From NCBI GenBank assembly GCA_029876055.1, contig CM056874.1, positions 4,526,001-4,590,000 on the forward strand: a stretch of 64,000 nucleotides of DNA, written 5' to 3'. The notes under the pieces were generated by a model. The model did not search any database, was not told the DNA's origin, and saw only the letters and a list, made by a program, of their open reading frames with translations. Position numbers and translations under genes: made by a program. This stretch comes from Madurella fahalii. Lineage: Eukaryota; Ascomycota; Sordariomycetes; Sordariales. This document shows positions 52,479-62,732 of the stretch, one piece after another (the stretch's first letter is position 1; each line of letters starts with the position of its first letter).

Positions 52479-54673
52479 CTAAGCAGACGCCTCAGCCGCC
52501 TCAGTGGCCTTGGTCTTGCATCATCAGTCAGAGAGCAACTCGCCAAGATGAAGTGAAAGAGTCAGAGCCTCACCTCTTCGGTAGCAGCCTTCTCGGCCGA
52601 TTCAGACCCCTCATCCGACTTGACCGCCTCTTTAGCAGCCCCCTTGGTCTCGACCTTGGGCTGCACCTTTGAGGCTTCCTCCTTTGAGTCCTCCTTTGGC
52701 TCTTCCTTCGACTCCTCTTTGGCTTTCGCAGGCTCCGCCCCTTCAACTTTCTCCTTGACTCCGTTCGTCTTTGATCCCGTCTTGGTTGTGCCGTTGACCG
52801 CATTGGCACCCTCGGCAGCCGAGGCCGGGTTTGGCGTGCCATCAACAGCCAGGAGCTTATTCCACTTATCCAGCAGAACCTGCGAGCGAGGCTTGAACTG
52901 GAAGTCTTCCTCCTTGGGGATGTTCTCCAACTTGAGGATCGCCTTGAGCACCTTGTTAATTTTGGTTGCTCGGATGATGCTAACTTCCAGGTCGGGGAAC
53001 CCTTCCAACCTCGCGAGGTGGTCCGACATGAGCTTCATCTCCTCCTCCTTGGGCTCTTGGTCCCGCGTGAGGAGGCCTTTCTGCAGCTTGTGCCTGAGGA
53101 ACAAAACCTCTCTCTGGGGCACATCTGACATTAGCGATCCGTTCAAACCTCGGGGAGGCACACACGTGTCTGTCCACCTACCTCTTTCTTGGCGTGCCTT
53201 TCCGCAGGCGAGAGCTCCGGCTCCTTCGGAACCACGGCCTCCTTGTCGGCCTTCGTCTCATCCGCCTTCTTTGGCTTAGACTTTGCCGTCTTTGGCTCAT
53301 TCGCCTTGCCCGCCTTCGGAGTAGACGATGCCCCATTGGCCGCCTTGGGGGTGGAGCTGCTCGTAAGCTTAATCTTAGGCTTCTTCACCGAGTCCGAGCG
53401 CTGAGGTGTCTGGTACGGTCAGTAGGTGCCACGGCCGCCAATCGTCGTTGCTACAACTTACTTCGGCGCTCTCCTCGGCCTTCCTCTTCTTGGCCTTCTT
53501 GTCCTTGGCAGGGGTCTCGTCCGAATCGGCAGCATCCGCCATCTCGACGTCTCCGTCGTCGTCGACAGCCTTGGACTTCTTGCCCTTGGGCGTGGCCGCC
53601 TTGGCCGCCTTGGCCTTCTCTTGTTGGATGAGGTCCTCCTGGAAGTTCTGCAGGAGCTCCTTGTAGTAGGACAAGGGGTGGTTCTTCGCTGCCAGTTCAT
53701 GTGCAGCCTGCAGCGTCTTTCTCATCTTGTCCAACTTGACGTCCAACACGGTGGCTGGATCAAGGTCGATCAGATCGGAATTGGGCACCCAGCCGCTGGA
53801 TTTGCGCGAGTTTAGCTTTTGCCAAGGGAGAAAGAGGCTGATGCGCGGCGTAGATGCCAACTTACAACTCGTTGGTGTGCAGGTACATGACGGGGAATGT
53901 CCGATCCGCCACTTTTTTGCCTCCGTCGGCGTAGTCTTCGCGATAGGTCCCGTCGGCGCGCTTTGCCGTAACGGGGCGCGACTTGAGAAGAGACGCAGGG
54001 AGCATGTCTTCGTCGCAGATGATGACGGGCCATTGTGGGAAGCCCTTGAGCTTGACAAAGTAATGATCACCCGGTTTGGCGTCGAGATGCAGGATGCGCG
54101 GCTTTGACGCCTTCTTGTTCAGCTTCTTGCCTTTGGACTCACCGCCACCAATCGACTTGCGCTTGCCCGCCGCCTTGGACTTGTCGGCATCGGCAATAGC
54201 CGCGTCAGCGGCTTCGCCGGCGGCCTGGTCAGCTTGTTCCGGTGCTGCGGTCTCGGCGGCGTCGGCGGCCCGGGCGGCAGGCTCAGCTGGGGGGGCATCG
54301 TCCGTCATCTCGACGTCGGGCTTCTCCTCGGCTTGTTCGGCGGCTTTACCTATAGATTCTGGACAAGAGGAAGAGAAAAACACGTCAGCCGGGCGGGTTC
54401 GACCGGGTACGTGGTGCGATTGGGGGCTGTGGGCGTGGCAATACCTTGGGTGGCCTTGTCAGATCCTTCACTCGGCTCGGCAGGCGCAGGCTCGGTAGCG
54501 CCCTCGGACTCGGCGGCGGCCTTGTTTTCGGCGGCAACGACTCCCTTCGGAGCGTCGGCAGGAGCGTTGGCGGGAGCGTTGGCGGGAGCGTTGGCGGTCG
54601 CGTCCTCCTTGGTCTCGACAGCAGGCGGCGCACCCTCGGCCGGGGGCGCGGTTTGGCCGTTCTCGCCAGACAT
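52479..54673 (-). CDS. PWWP-domain chromatin protein with LEDGF/TFIIS-N-like domain
   Basis: Six exons are proposed: 54673-54445, 54358-53866, 53795-53462, 53409-53182, 53113-52574 and 52514-52479, giving 619 residues. The N-terminus is Ala/Glu/Pro-rich with ANAP repeats. The PWWP domain starts near residue 172 with PGDHYFVKLKGFPQWPVIICDEDMLP (PQWP variant) and runs across an intron to TFPVMYLHTNELFGWVPNSDLIDL. PWWP domains bind methylated histone H3 (often H3K36) with DNA. A helical domain at about 429-517 (REVLFLRHKLQKGLL... DLEVSIIRATKINKVLKAILKLENIP) resembles the LEDGF/TFIIS N-terminal fold that contacts transcription elongation factors. Lys/Glu-rich linkers surround it. If the last intron (GTGAGG...GCAAG) is not used, the protein ends three codons later at 52562 instead. 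Exact ortholog (Pdp3- or Ioc4-like) is uncertain. Confidence 0.85.
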
Positions 54674-55541
54674 GGTCGCGAGGGTGGCGATGTGATGTCA
54701 GGGACCGCGACTAGGCACCCGGGCGTGAACGTGATCAGTGTTTGTCGTGCAAAAAGGCAGAACTCGACGCGTTCGTCGCGTGTCAGCCGACCAGGGGCCT
54801 TGTTGCAGGCACTCGGTTGCGCGTTGCGATGAATCTCGATGGGTTGCGCGGATGGCAGGCTGGGCACAATGCGCAGGCGCTAGACAATGGATGGGAGGTT
54901 GCGCCGAAGTTTTCAAGAGCGTTCGCGAGAAGAGAAATTATTTGAGGGCAGCACACGAGTCGGGTTGGTCCGAGCGTCCTGGGCATGCTTGGGAGCTTCT
55001 CCTTGGTCTATCACTCAAAGGGGGTCCCGAGTGGGAAGTTGGGAGGAGCTGCGGCATGCGTCAGATCCACGACGCCAACGCCAACGCCAACGTCCACACC
55101 AACCCCGTGGATCCAGCCAACCTGGACGCCTGTCAAAGACAACCGGCTTCATGTCCGGGTCGTGAGCTGGTTACCAGCCCTCCACATACCTCTCTCTGCC
55201 ACCTTCGCAAACCCACCAGACCGCCCCGGCCCCAGGGCTGACCGAGACCCAAGCCCCCCGGGACAGGTGATGCCTTGCCTGTCGAAGCTGATCACAACAA
55301 ACCGGAACCCCACACAGCCTCCGACTTCAGCCTGATGGCCCCTCCCGTCACACAGAACGCCCCTCTGGCCCAGAGCACGCCTCCTGAACTAGAGTGAACA
55401 AAACGGGAAAAAAGAGAGAAAAAAAAATGATGAAAAAAATAAAAAAAATAAATAATAGCTTCATTTTTGTATTACCCATCCCAACTCCTCTTGTATACCA
55501 TACACTGTCCCAAAATTGCATCTCCGCACCGGTCTGACCAT
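54674..55541. other. Intergenic region, no gene seen
   Basis: Upstream of the PWWP gene and downstream of brr2. It contains a CCAACG-type short repeat near 55073-55094 and an AT-rich stretch of A-runs at 55407-55458, probably the brr2 3' UTR or terminator. Overlapping frames are not conserved. Confidence 0.5.
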
Positions 55542-58500
55542 TCACTCCCCGCCCTCGTCCTCGTCCTCGTCTTCCTCGTCGACATCCATGCCCTCCTCCA
55601 CCATGACTGAGAATGTCGGTTCCTGGTCGACTCCAACGTAGCTGTCGCTCATCAAGAACAGCTTCAAGTCGTGCCGACCGGGGTTGGGGACGGTGAATTC
55701 CAGCCTGAGATTGAGTTTCCGGCCCACTGTGACCCGCTTGATTGCGAGCAGCGTTTTGGTGCTCTCCTCGCCAACAACCAGCCACCAGTTCTCCGATTTT
55801 TTGCCGGGGTAGAACGGCGCGTGCACGGTCGGGTCAAACTCCTCATCCTCCTCGAGCTCGCGCTCGATGCTGATCTTGAGGTACGCTGGTTCGCCCGCCC
55901 GGATACTATTCTCATCCTCAACCTCGAACTCGAGCGAGATGTCCGGGTACTTGGTATTCGTGAAATGGGCCGCCTGCGCGAGCTGCGCCTGCGAGAGGCC
56001 GAGCTCCCTGACGAGCGATCCGTAATCCGGATTCTCGTCCGGGTTCATCTTCTCCATAAAGTCAAAGATGTCCCCGATGCCGTACTTGTTAGCCACCTTC
56101 ACCACCTCGGGCGTAAAGTTGGGGATCTGCTTGAGCGGGCTGTCGCGGTCCCACATGGCCTGCACGACCATCTGCGACATCTCCATCGCGTTCATCGCGT
56201 TCAGATGACCTTCCGACGACAGGATGTCAACAGCCGCGCTGAGGAGGCCAAGAATCTTGGTCAGGATGACCTCTTGGTCCTTGGCGAGGTCGATTGGCAG
56301 GTTCATTCTGGAGAAATGAGCCTGGACCAGAACAAACGCCTTAAAATGAGGCGAGTCATAGACGGGGTCTGGCATCTTGACGGGGACATTGTCGTAAATG
56401 CGCCGCAGGATAGCCTCCTCGTGCCGCCTAATCTGGATCGACTCGAACTCAGTTGCTGCTGTCACAATCTGGAGGATGCCCTTCAGCTTCGTCTCTTGCC
56501 TCAGCGAGAGGAGGAACGTCTCCATCGTCATGTACGAGATGTTGTAGTAGGCGGCGATCATCGCCGCGTTTTGAGGCGCAACCGTTCCGTCGTCCTCATC
56601 TAGGTCGATGATCCGCGAGTCGGCGAGTTCCTTCAATGTGGTCTCCACCATGTCGGAAAGATACTGGCTGAGGCCATCGTGCGTAGGGTCTACCAGGCTG
56701 TAGTAGCTCGGGTTGGCCAGGAGTCGCCGGTAGAAGTACGTGAACGTAGCCCAGTTGATAGCGTCCTCGCCCGACTCGATCATCTTTGTACTGATTTCCG
56801 TGACAAACGCATCGTGCAGGAAGTGGTGGAGGTGCGACTCGACGGGCAGCGCTTCGTTGAGGAACTTCTTGAAGTACTCGCGCTTCACCGCCGGGAGCAT
56901 GAGCACACCGCGGCCACGTCCATCTTTGGATGGCTGCACAGCCTTGCCAAACATCTGAAGAACCTCGCTGAGAGGATAGTCGACGTAACGGTGCTCTTTG
57001 CCCTCAAAGTATTGCGTACCCATGACGATGACCAGGTGCGCCGTGCAATCAAGCTCCCAGCACACATCACGAGAAGCAATCAAAACTTGGATAGCACCAT
57101 TGTTGTAGAGATGCTTGACGATACGCTTGTCGCTCTGGCTTAGCGCTTCGTGGTAGTAGCCCACACCATGGGAGAGCGCCTCGGCGAGTGCTTCCTCCTG
57201 GACGCGCTCCAGAAGCTTTCGGATCTGGTCAACATCCACGTGCAAGAACCGGTCTTCGTCTTCATCGGCGAGGCAGGCTATGAGTATGTCCCGAGCCGTG
57301 GCTCTTGTTTGCTTCCGGCTCGGCACAAATATGAGGGCTGGCTTGTCTGCCGACATCTGGGTGACGGCAAGGTACGTCGGCTTCGCCATGGCGAGCATGA
57401 GCGATGGGAAATGAGGCACGGTGTAAGACTGGATATGAAGCTCCAGCGGCACCGGCCGCACATGGGGGCTGAAGTTGTAAATGTCATGCTTCTTGGCGTC
57501 AATCCACTCTCCAACGTCGCGTGCATTCGCGAGGGAGACGCTGAGGCCAACAATTCTCATAGGGAGTTCTATCTGTGTGCGAATATAGTGCATCCGCGAC
57601 ACGATGATCTCGTAGATGTAGCCCATTTGGCCGCCAAGCATATGCAGTTCATCCGCGATGAAGAGGTCCACCGTCTGCACATTCTTCCTCCTCTTCCATT
57701 GCCGCGATAGCACATCCCATTGAATGGGCGTAGCTAGGATCAGGTCGCCTTGTTCAAGCAACTTCAGGTCGCTGGTGGTCTCCCCAGTGAGCTTCACAAT
57801 GTCCTTTCCACCTCGGAGATGAGCGAGCCGCTTCTGCCAGTCCTGGAACCGGAGGTCAACCAGCTCTTGGAATGGCGCGATGTAAACGGCACGCCCAGCC
57901 TCTTGCTTAGCCCAGTGACGTAACAAAGCGAACTCGGCGCAGACAGTCTTGCCGCTACCGGTGGGAGCGGCCACCAGGACGTTGTTGTCGGTATTGTATA
58001 GGGAGTTGAAGGTTTGTGTCTGCACCTTGTTGAACTGCTGCCAGTCGGGATAGAGAGCGGCATAGTCCTTCGCCTTCAAAGCGGTCACGGGAAGAGGCTG
58101 CAAGTCGAGCAACTCTGTGTGGGGTGGGAATCGTTCTGGCAGTATGAGCTTCTGGAACGATACCGGCATGCGCGTCTCGGAGTGCATCCACCGATCTGAG
58201 ATGACCGAGATGAAGTAATTAGGTGGCATTGGCTCGGAGATAGGCACCGTGAACTCCACGGTGTGATCGTTTGTCTCGGCCTCGGCATAATCCTTGCGGA
58301 GAATGAACTGGTCGTGGAAGAGTACGTCTTCGCCGTCGCAGTCTTCGACGATGATCCAGAAGCTTTCGGCTAGGCCATGGACATCGACATCCCACTCGAA
58401 GTTCGGGGTGATGGTCAGCTCAACGCGTAGAATCGACCTCGTCATGGGCTGCACTTGAGCCTGGATCTCCAGGCGTGGGAACTTGGCAACAAGTGCACAC

Positions 58501-61500
58501 ACAGTCTTGCCGGCCTTTGGCAAGCCAAGCAACTCGCCCATGCGAGGAGGGTCTAGGTCGAAATAGCTGCTGAACGGCACCTCCATCCTCTCCGCCTTCC
58601 GGACAATCTCGGCAGGACAGGTGGGGAACTGTCTGAGGGGCGACATGGTAGGCCACATCCTCTTCTCAGCCATCTTGCACAGGTTCAGTGCCAGCTTGGC
58701 GACAGTAGCCCAACCTTTCTTCAGGGTGATCTCGAAGATGGCCCGGAGAATACGCCCAGCAGACTGGGTGACGTAAACCATATCGGCCATGAGGGCCAGT
58801 CCGTCGAGCCGGAGCCGGGAGATGTAAGCCTGAAGAAGGACATTGATCTTGGCAGCCGGCTCCTCGATGCTTTCCTTGACGGGAATCGGGACGCGGGCGA
58901 GGATCTTGGCAAGCTCAAGCTTCTCCTCCTGGCGAACCGGGATGTACTTGAACTCGGCGCTCTGTGCGAAAACACGGAAAAGCTCGACGTCGTTCATTGA
59001 CGGCTGGATCAGCTTGTTGTAAGTATCCATCGATCCGTGCGTGATGTAGTAATGGGAGGCGATGCGCCCAAGCTCGGTGGACTGCATCTTGCCGGTCTTC
59101 TCATCGTACTTGATCAAGTTGGACTTTTTCAGGACGGTCGCAGCAGAATGGATCAAGTCCACGCGCTTTTGTTCCAGGGCCTCGTCGTCCTCATACTCGG
59201 CACCAACGCTGTAAAGACCGGGGGATCGGAGCATTCGGACGAAGAGATAAGTGTATCCGAGCCACTCAACACCTTCGTCGCGGCTCCGGACATTCCCAAG
59301 GACGATCTCGGCGTTAAGGTTGTCAACGAGCTTGCTTGCAAACTGGCTCTCGATTGGTAGCTGTTGGTTGAGCAACGACAAGTAATAGGCAATCTCGCCT
59401 TGCGTCGTGATGATGATACCCTCGCCGTATGTGTCAAACTGAGGCCGGCCTGCACGCCCCAGCATCTGTAGGACATCCTGGGGGCTCAGCTCAACCCAGC
59501 TACCCTTCTCCGGGGAATAAACCTGCGTGCCCTTGATGATGACCGTATGAGCGGGTAGGTTGACACCCCAAGCGAGGGTTGCGGTGCAGACAAGAACTTG
59601 GATGTGCCCGCTGGCGAAGAGTTCCTCAACGTCCGTCCTGTCAGCCCGGCTCATACCGGCGTGGTGGATCCCGAAGCCATAAGGCAAGATGTCCTTGAGA
59701 TCGGTGTTGTTGACCGAATTAGCCGCTTCGCTCAATACTTCGCGGGTTCCGGCATCGTGCTTGAGAATCTGGTTGATTGTATCCATCTCAAGGGCCTTGT
59801 CCCGGATGTACTTTGCTGTCTTTGCCGTTTCCTTTCTGGAGTGGACAAACACTAGCATCTGATTGCGATGTGTGCCAACATGCTCGATGACCTTTTGATA
59901 GGTGATGTCATTCATCGTCTTGAGCTGCTTGATGGCTTTCCGGTCTGTGACGCCAATAAACTCCTGGCGTAACGGACATGGGCGATACGAGCCATCAAAG
60001 TGGAACATGCCCTTGTTCGGATCGACTCGGAGGAAACTGGCAACATCGCGGTAGTTCGGCAAGGTTGCAGACAGGCCGATGATGCGGACCGGTTCACCCG
60101 TCTGCTCGGTGCGCCGGATAGTCCTGCTGACGACACTCTCGAGGACCGGACCTCGATCGTCGTGCAGGAGATGAATCTCATCGATGATGATAAGCCGGAC
60201 AAGGTTGGTGTAGGAGATGTCGGTTGCCTTTCTGGTAATGACGTCCCACTTTTCAGGGGTCGTCACAATGATCTGAGTCTCAGATATTTGCTGTTTGGTG
60301 AGTTGCCGGTCGCCGGTCAACTCTGACACCTTGATGCCAAAAGGCTCCAGCCGCTTCCCAAAGTTTCCGACCTGTTCTTGGACAAGAGCCTTCAACGGAG
60401 CAATGTAGACAATCTTGAACGCGTCCAGATCGATCTCGCCTTTGCTGTTCCTGTTCTTCCCAATCTCTCGAAGGATAGTCAGCATGGCAACATTGGTCTT
60501 GCCGCTGCCCGTCGGGGCGCAAACAAGTATGTTACCATCTTCCTCAAAGGCCATGGGATAGCACTTGGATTGGATCTTGTTAAGCGATTTGGCTGTGCTG
60601 AAGGGAATCTGAGCCCATTCCGGCAACTCGGATATGGGAATGTTCAAGTCGCTGGGGTCATTGCGCCTCTTCGGTGGAGGAACGTGAACCTCCTCATAAC
60701 CCTTGAAGGTCCGCTTCGTCGTCCCCTCAGGCAATCGCACCCGAGGGTTGGTCATTAGGTGGTTGCCCTGGTCGAAAACAAGATTCTCCAGGTTGATCAG
60801 CTTTCTCGGTTGAAGCCCTCCGACCAACTGTCCTTCGGGACGCTCCGGTTTCTGCTGAGGTTGCCCATCTGCGAAAGCGCCCGAGTCGATATCCATCTTT
60901 ATTTCCATCTTGGGTTTCTTCTGGCCATCTTTGGGCTTGCCGTGGAGCTCGTCAAGAATCCACCGCAGTCCTTCCGACGCCATCTCGCGCTCAATGGTCT
61001 CGCGCTCCTCCTGGTTCTCGGCTCTAGCCAGCCGCGTGAGCCAGACGACTTTCTCGCGGTTCTCAATCAGCTTCTGCACAATCTCATGATGCTCGTAATC
61101 GAAGAGCTCCATCAAATCGTTTTCAATGTCTCGAAGCTGCTTTTCCTCGCCGCCGGGCTCATCCGGCTCTCCTGATAGGATCTTGAGCGCCAGCAGGGTC
61201 TTGTCGTGCTGGACGTGCGCGTCTGGGTAGAGCCGGCCGATCTGGCGTTGCAACCAGTACGCATCAATATCTCGGGCGGGGACGTAGTTCTTCTCCTCAG
61301 ACTTCGCCTTCTCGTCGGGCGGCGCTATGTCGATTACCATGGCATCGCTGTCTGCCAACCCTGCCTCTTCCTCTACGCGGTCCTGGCCTGCCTCGCCACC
61401 TTCGGCCACCTCATCGAGATCCGGGCGATCTTCCTCATCCGCATTATCCTCCTCTTCAGACGATTCGTCCCGGACAACATTGACCATGCCCTCGTCCTCG

Positions 61501-62180
61501 TCCTCGAAATTAACAGCAACACCTTGACGGCCGTCAATCTCGTCCTCGCCGTCGCGCTTTATATCCTCCATGTCTTCCTCGTCGTCCTGGGCATCGTAAT
61601 CCGTGATCTTCTTTCCGAGATTTACCAGCTCGTTGAACTGCTTGGGGCCCATCGAAACGCCCAAGATGTCGTCAATCTCCTTCTTCTTATCAAAATCCTT
61701 CAGGTCATCGTCCTTGAGGTACTCCAGCGTCGCGTCTGCGGCACTCCGTACGACTTCGTGAGGAACATCACCAAGGTGTTCCGCCACGATGGTCAAAATG
61801 AGGTTGAAGGCATCGCGGGTGGGCTGAGTCCTCGGTCGATACCGGATTCCTTCGATCAAGGCATCTGCGCCAGACAGGATCCCGCCGCCGCGCGCCTCGG
61901 CCTTTCTTGCCTTTTGCTTCACACCCTTCAGCACGTCGGCGCCTTCCCGCAAGCCCCCCCGCTCAACATTCGGCATGGCGCCGGTCTTCTTCGGCTTCGG
62001 CGCTGTGTCGCGGGCGACGCGGGACCCCATGTCCTTGATAGACAAGCGCCCGGCCAGCGATTCTGGGTCCCCAGTGGCCTCATCGGTCCGTCTTGTGACA
62101 AAGCGACGGTCCGCCTGGAGGACCAGGTTGGACATGGCCGAGTACTTGTATTGCGAGACATCGCGATGGTAGTCCGACAT
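55542..62180 (-). CDS. brr2: Brr2, U5 snRNP RNA helicase
   Basis: An intronless 2212-residue protein, the usual size for the family. Brr2 unwinds U4/U6 snRNA to activate the spliceosome and also acts in disassembly. The N-terminal region includes the start MSDYHRDVSQYKYSAMSNLVLQ and an acidic DEEDMEDIKRDGEDE linker. The first helicase cassette has CAPTGSGKTN (about residue 550), DEIHLLHDDRGPVLE (about 663), GLSATLPNYRDVASFL and MLGRAGRPQFDTYGEG, then a Sec63-like domain. The second cassette has VAAPTGSGKTVC (about 1402) but DELHML in place of DEIH and MFGKAVQP in place of QxxGRAGR, as expected for the inactive C-terminal cassette. A second Sec63 domain and an acidic tail (DVDEEDEDEDEGGE) end the protein. 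The conserved N-terminus decides the ATG at 62178-62180. Confidence 0.97.
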   Translation of the reverse strand: MSDYHRDVSQYKYSAMSNLVLQADRRFVTRRTDEATGDPESLAGRLSIKDMGSRVARDTAPKPKKTGAMPNVERGGLREGADVLKGVKQKARKAEARGGGILSGADALIEGIRYRPRTQPTRDAFNLILTIVAEHLGDVPHEVVRSAADATLEYLKDDDLKDFDKKKEIDDILGVSMGPKQFNELVNLGKKITDYDAQDDEEDMEDIKRDGEDEIDGRQGVAVNFEDEDEGMVNVVRDESSEEEDNADEEDRPDLDEVAEGGEAGQDRVEEEAGLADSDAMVIDIAPPDEKAKSEEKNYVPARDIDAYWLQRQIGRLYPDAHVQHDKTLLALKILSGEPDEPGGEEKQLRDIENDLMELFDYEHHEIVQKLIENREKVVWLTRLARAENQEERETIEREMASEGLRWILDELHGKPKDGQKKPKMEIKMDIDSGAFADGQPQQKPERPEGQLVGGLQPRKLINLENLVFDQGNHLMTNPRVRLPEGTTKRTFKGYEEVHVPPPKRRNDPSDLNIPISELPEWAQIPFSTAKSLNKIQSKCYPMAFEEDGNILVCAPTGSGKTNVAMLTILREIGKNRNSKGEIDLDAFKIVYIAPLKALVQEQVGNFGKRLEPFGIKVSELTGDRQLTKQQISETQIIVTTPEKWDVITRKATDISYTNLVRLIIIDEIHLLHDDRGPVLESVVSRTIRRTEQTGEPVRIIGLSATLPNYRDVASFLRVDPNKGMFHFDGSYRPCPLRQEFIGVTDRKAIKQLKTMNDITYQKVIEHVGTHRNQMLVFVHSRKETAKTAKYIRDKALEMDTINQILKHDAGTREVLSEAANSVNNTDLKDILPYGFGIHHAGMSRADRTDVEELFASGHIQVLVCTATLAWGVNLPAHTVIIKGTQVYSPEKGSWVELSPQDVLQMLGRAGRPQFDTYGEGIIITTQGEIAYYLSLLNQQLPIESQFASKLVDNLNAEIVLGNVRSRDEGVEWLGYTYLFVRMLRSPGLYSVGAEYEDDEALEQKRVDLIHSAATVLKKSNLIKYDEKTGKMQSTELGRIASHYYITHGSMDTYNKLIQPSMNDVELFRVFAQSAEFKYIPVRQEEKLELAKILARVPIPVKESIEEPAAKINVLLQAYISRLRLDGLALMADMVYVTQSAGRILRAIFEITLKKGWATVAKLALNLCKMAEKRMWPTMSPLRQFPTCPAEIVRKAERMEVPFSSYFDLDPPRMGELLGLPKAGKTVCALVAKFPRLEIQAQVQPMTRSILRVELTITPNFEWDVDVHGLAESFWIIVEDCDGEDVLFHDQFILRKDYAEAETNDHTVEFTVPISEPMPPNYFISVISDRWMHSETRMPVSFQKLILPERFPPHTELLDLQPLPVTALKAKDYAALYPDWQQFNKVQTQTFNSLYNTDNNVLVAAPTGSGKTVCAEFALLRHWAKQEAGRAVYIAPFQELVDLRFQDWQKRLAHLRGGKDIVKLTGETTSDLKLLEQGDLILATPIQWDVLSRQWKRRKNVQTVDLFIADELHMLGGQMGYIYEIIVSRMHYIRTQIELPMRIVGLSVSLANARDVGEWIDAKKHDIYNFSPHVRPVPLELHIQSYTVPHFPSLMLAMAKPTYLAVTQMSADKPALIFVPSRKQTRATARDILIACLADEDEDRFLHVDVDQIRKLLERVQEEALAEALSHGVGYYHEALSQSDKRIVKHLYNNGAIQVLIASRDVCWELDCTAHLVIVMGTQYFEGKEHRYVDYPLSEVLQMFGKAVQPSKDGRGRGVLMLPAVKREYFKKFLNEALPVESHLHHFLHDAFVTEISTKMIESGEDAINWATFTYFYRRLLANPSYYSLVDPTHDGLSQYLSDMVETTLKELADSRIIDLDEDDGTVAPQNAAMIAAYYNISYMTMETFLLSLRQETKLKGILQIVTAATEFESIQIRRHEEAILRRIYDNVPVKMPDPVYDSPHFKAFVLVQAHFSRMNLPIDLAKDQEVILTKILGLLSAAVDILSSEGHLNAMNAMEMSQMVVQAMWDRDSPLKQIPNFTPEVVKVANKYGIGDIFDFMEKMNPDENPDYGSLVRELGLSQAQLAQAAHFTNTKYPDISLEFEVEDENSIRAGEPAYLKISIERELEEDEEFDPTVHAPFYPGKKSENWWLVVGEESTKTLLAIKRVTVGRKLNLRLEFTVPNPGRHDLKLFLMSDSYVGVDQEPTFSVMVEEGMDVDEEDEDEDEGGE

Positions 62181-62732
62181 CTTGGGCGGTGGCGCTATTA
62201 TTTGTCTCGCGGGACGATGGATATAAAATGCGCGGAGAGAGTAGAGCAATGACCCGCGATCGAGAAGTTGATTTTACCGAATCGCCGCTGCGCCGGTTCT
62301 GCTTGCAACTCGGTGGCGATAATCAACCCAACCCCGCCCCAAACCGAATTCTGGTCACTGCGGCAGACAGGTGATGACCAGGGCGGCGCATCGAAGACCG
62401 GAGCTCGAGGTGGGAGAATCGACGGGTTTCACGGTTGTCGGAGAGATGTTGCTTGCGGGTCGCGTTTCTGCTTGGATGGATGCTCCGTCGGCTGCTCCAG
62501 ATAGACCGGAAATTTTTAGGCAGCTAACGGCGGCCTCTCATTGGCTGTTACCAAGGAATGCCGCACAAGGCTTGCTGGGTCTCCCGCTATCAGCCCCCCC
62601 GAAGACCCCTAGGCAGCCCGTGCTCCCACTAAAATATGCTGTAGCGGCCTAACCATCGATACCATCCCGCAGAAAGCTCCAATACAGTCTTATGAAAATA
62701 CGGAATCCGTGAGTCTGGCGGCATCGTTCACG
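62181..62732. promoter_or_regulatory. Divergent promoter, brr2 and coiled-coil gene
   Basis: A 552-bp spacer between divergent starts. A TATATAAAA-like AT patch lies at about 62219-62228 near the brr2 leader. No gene is seen. Confidence 0.45.

Noticed and set aside
61206..62252. 348-codon frame antisense to brr2
   Set aside because: It mirrors the brr2 coding strand; its composition follows from brr2 codon usage and it has no domain of its own.
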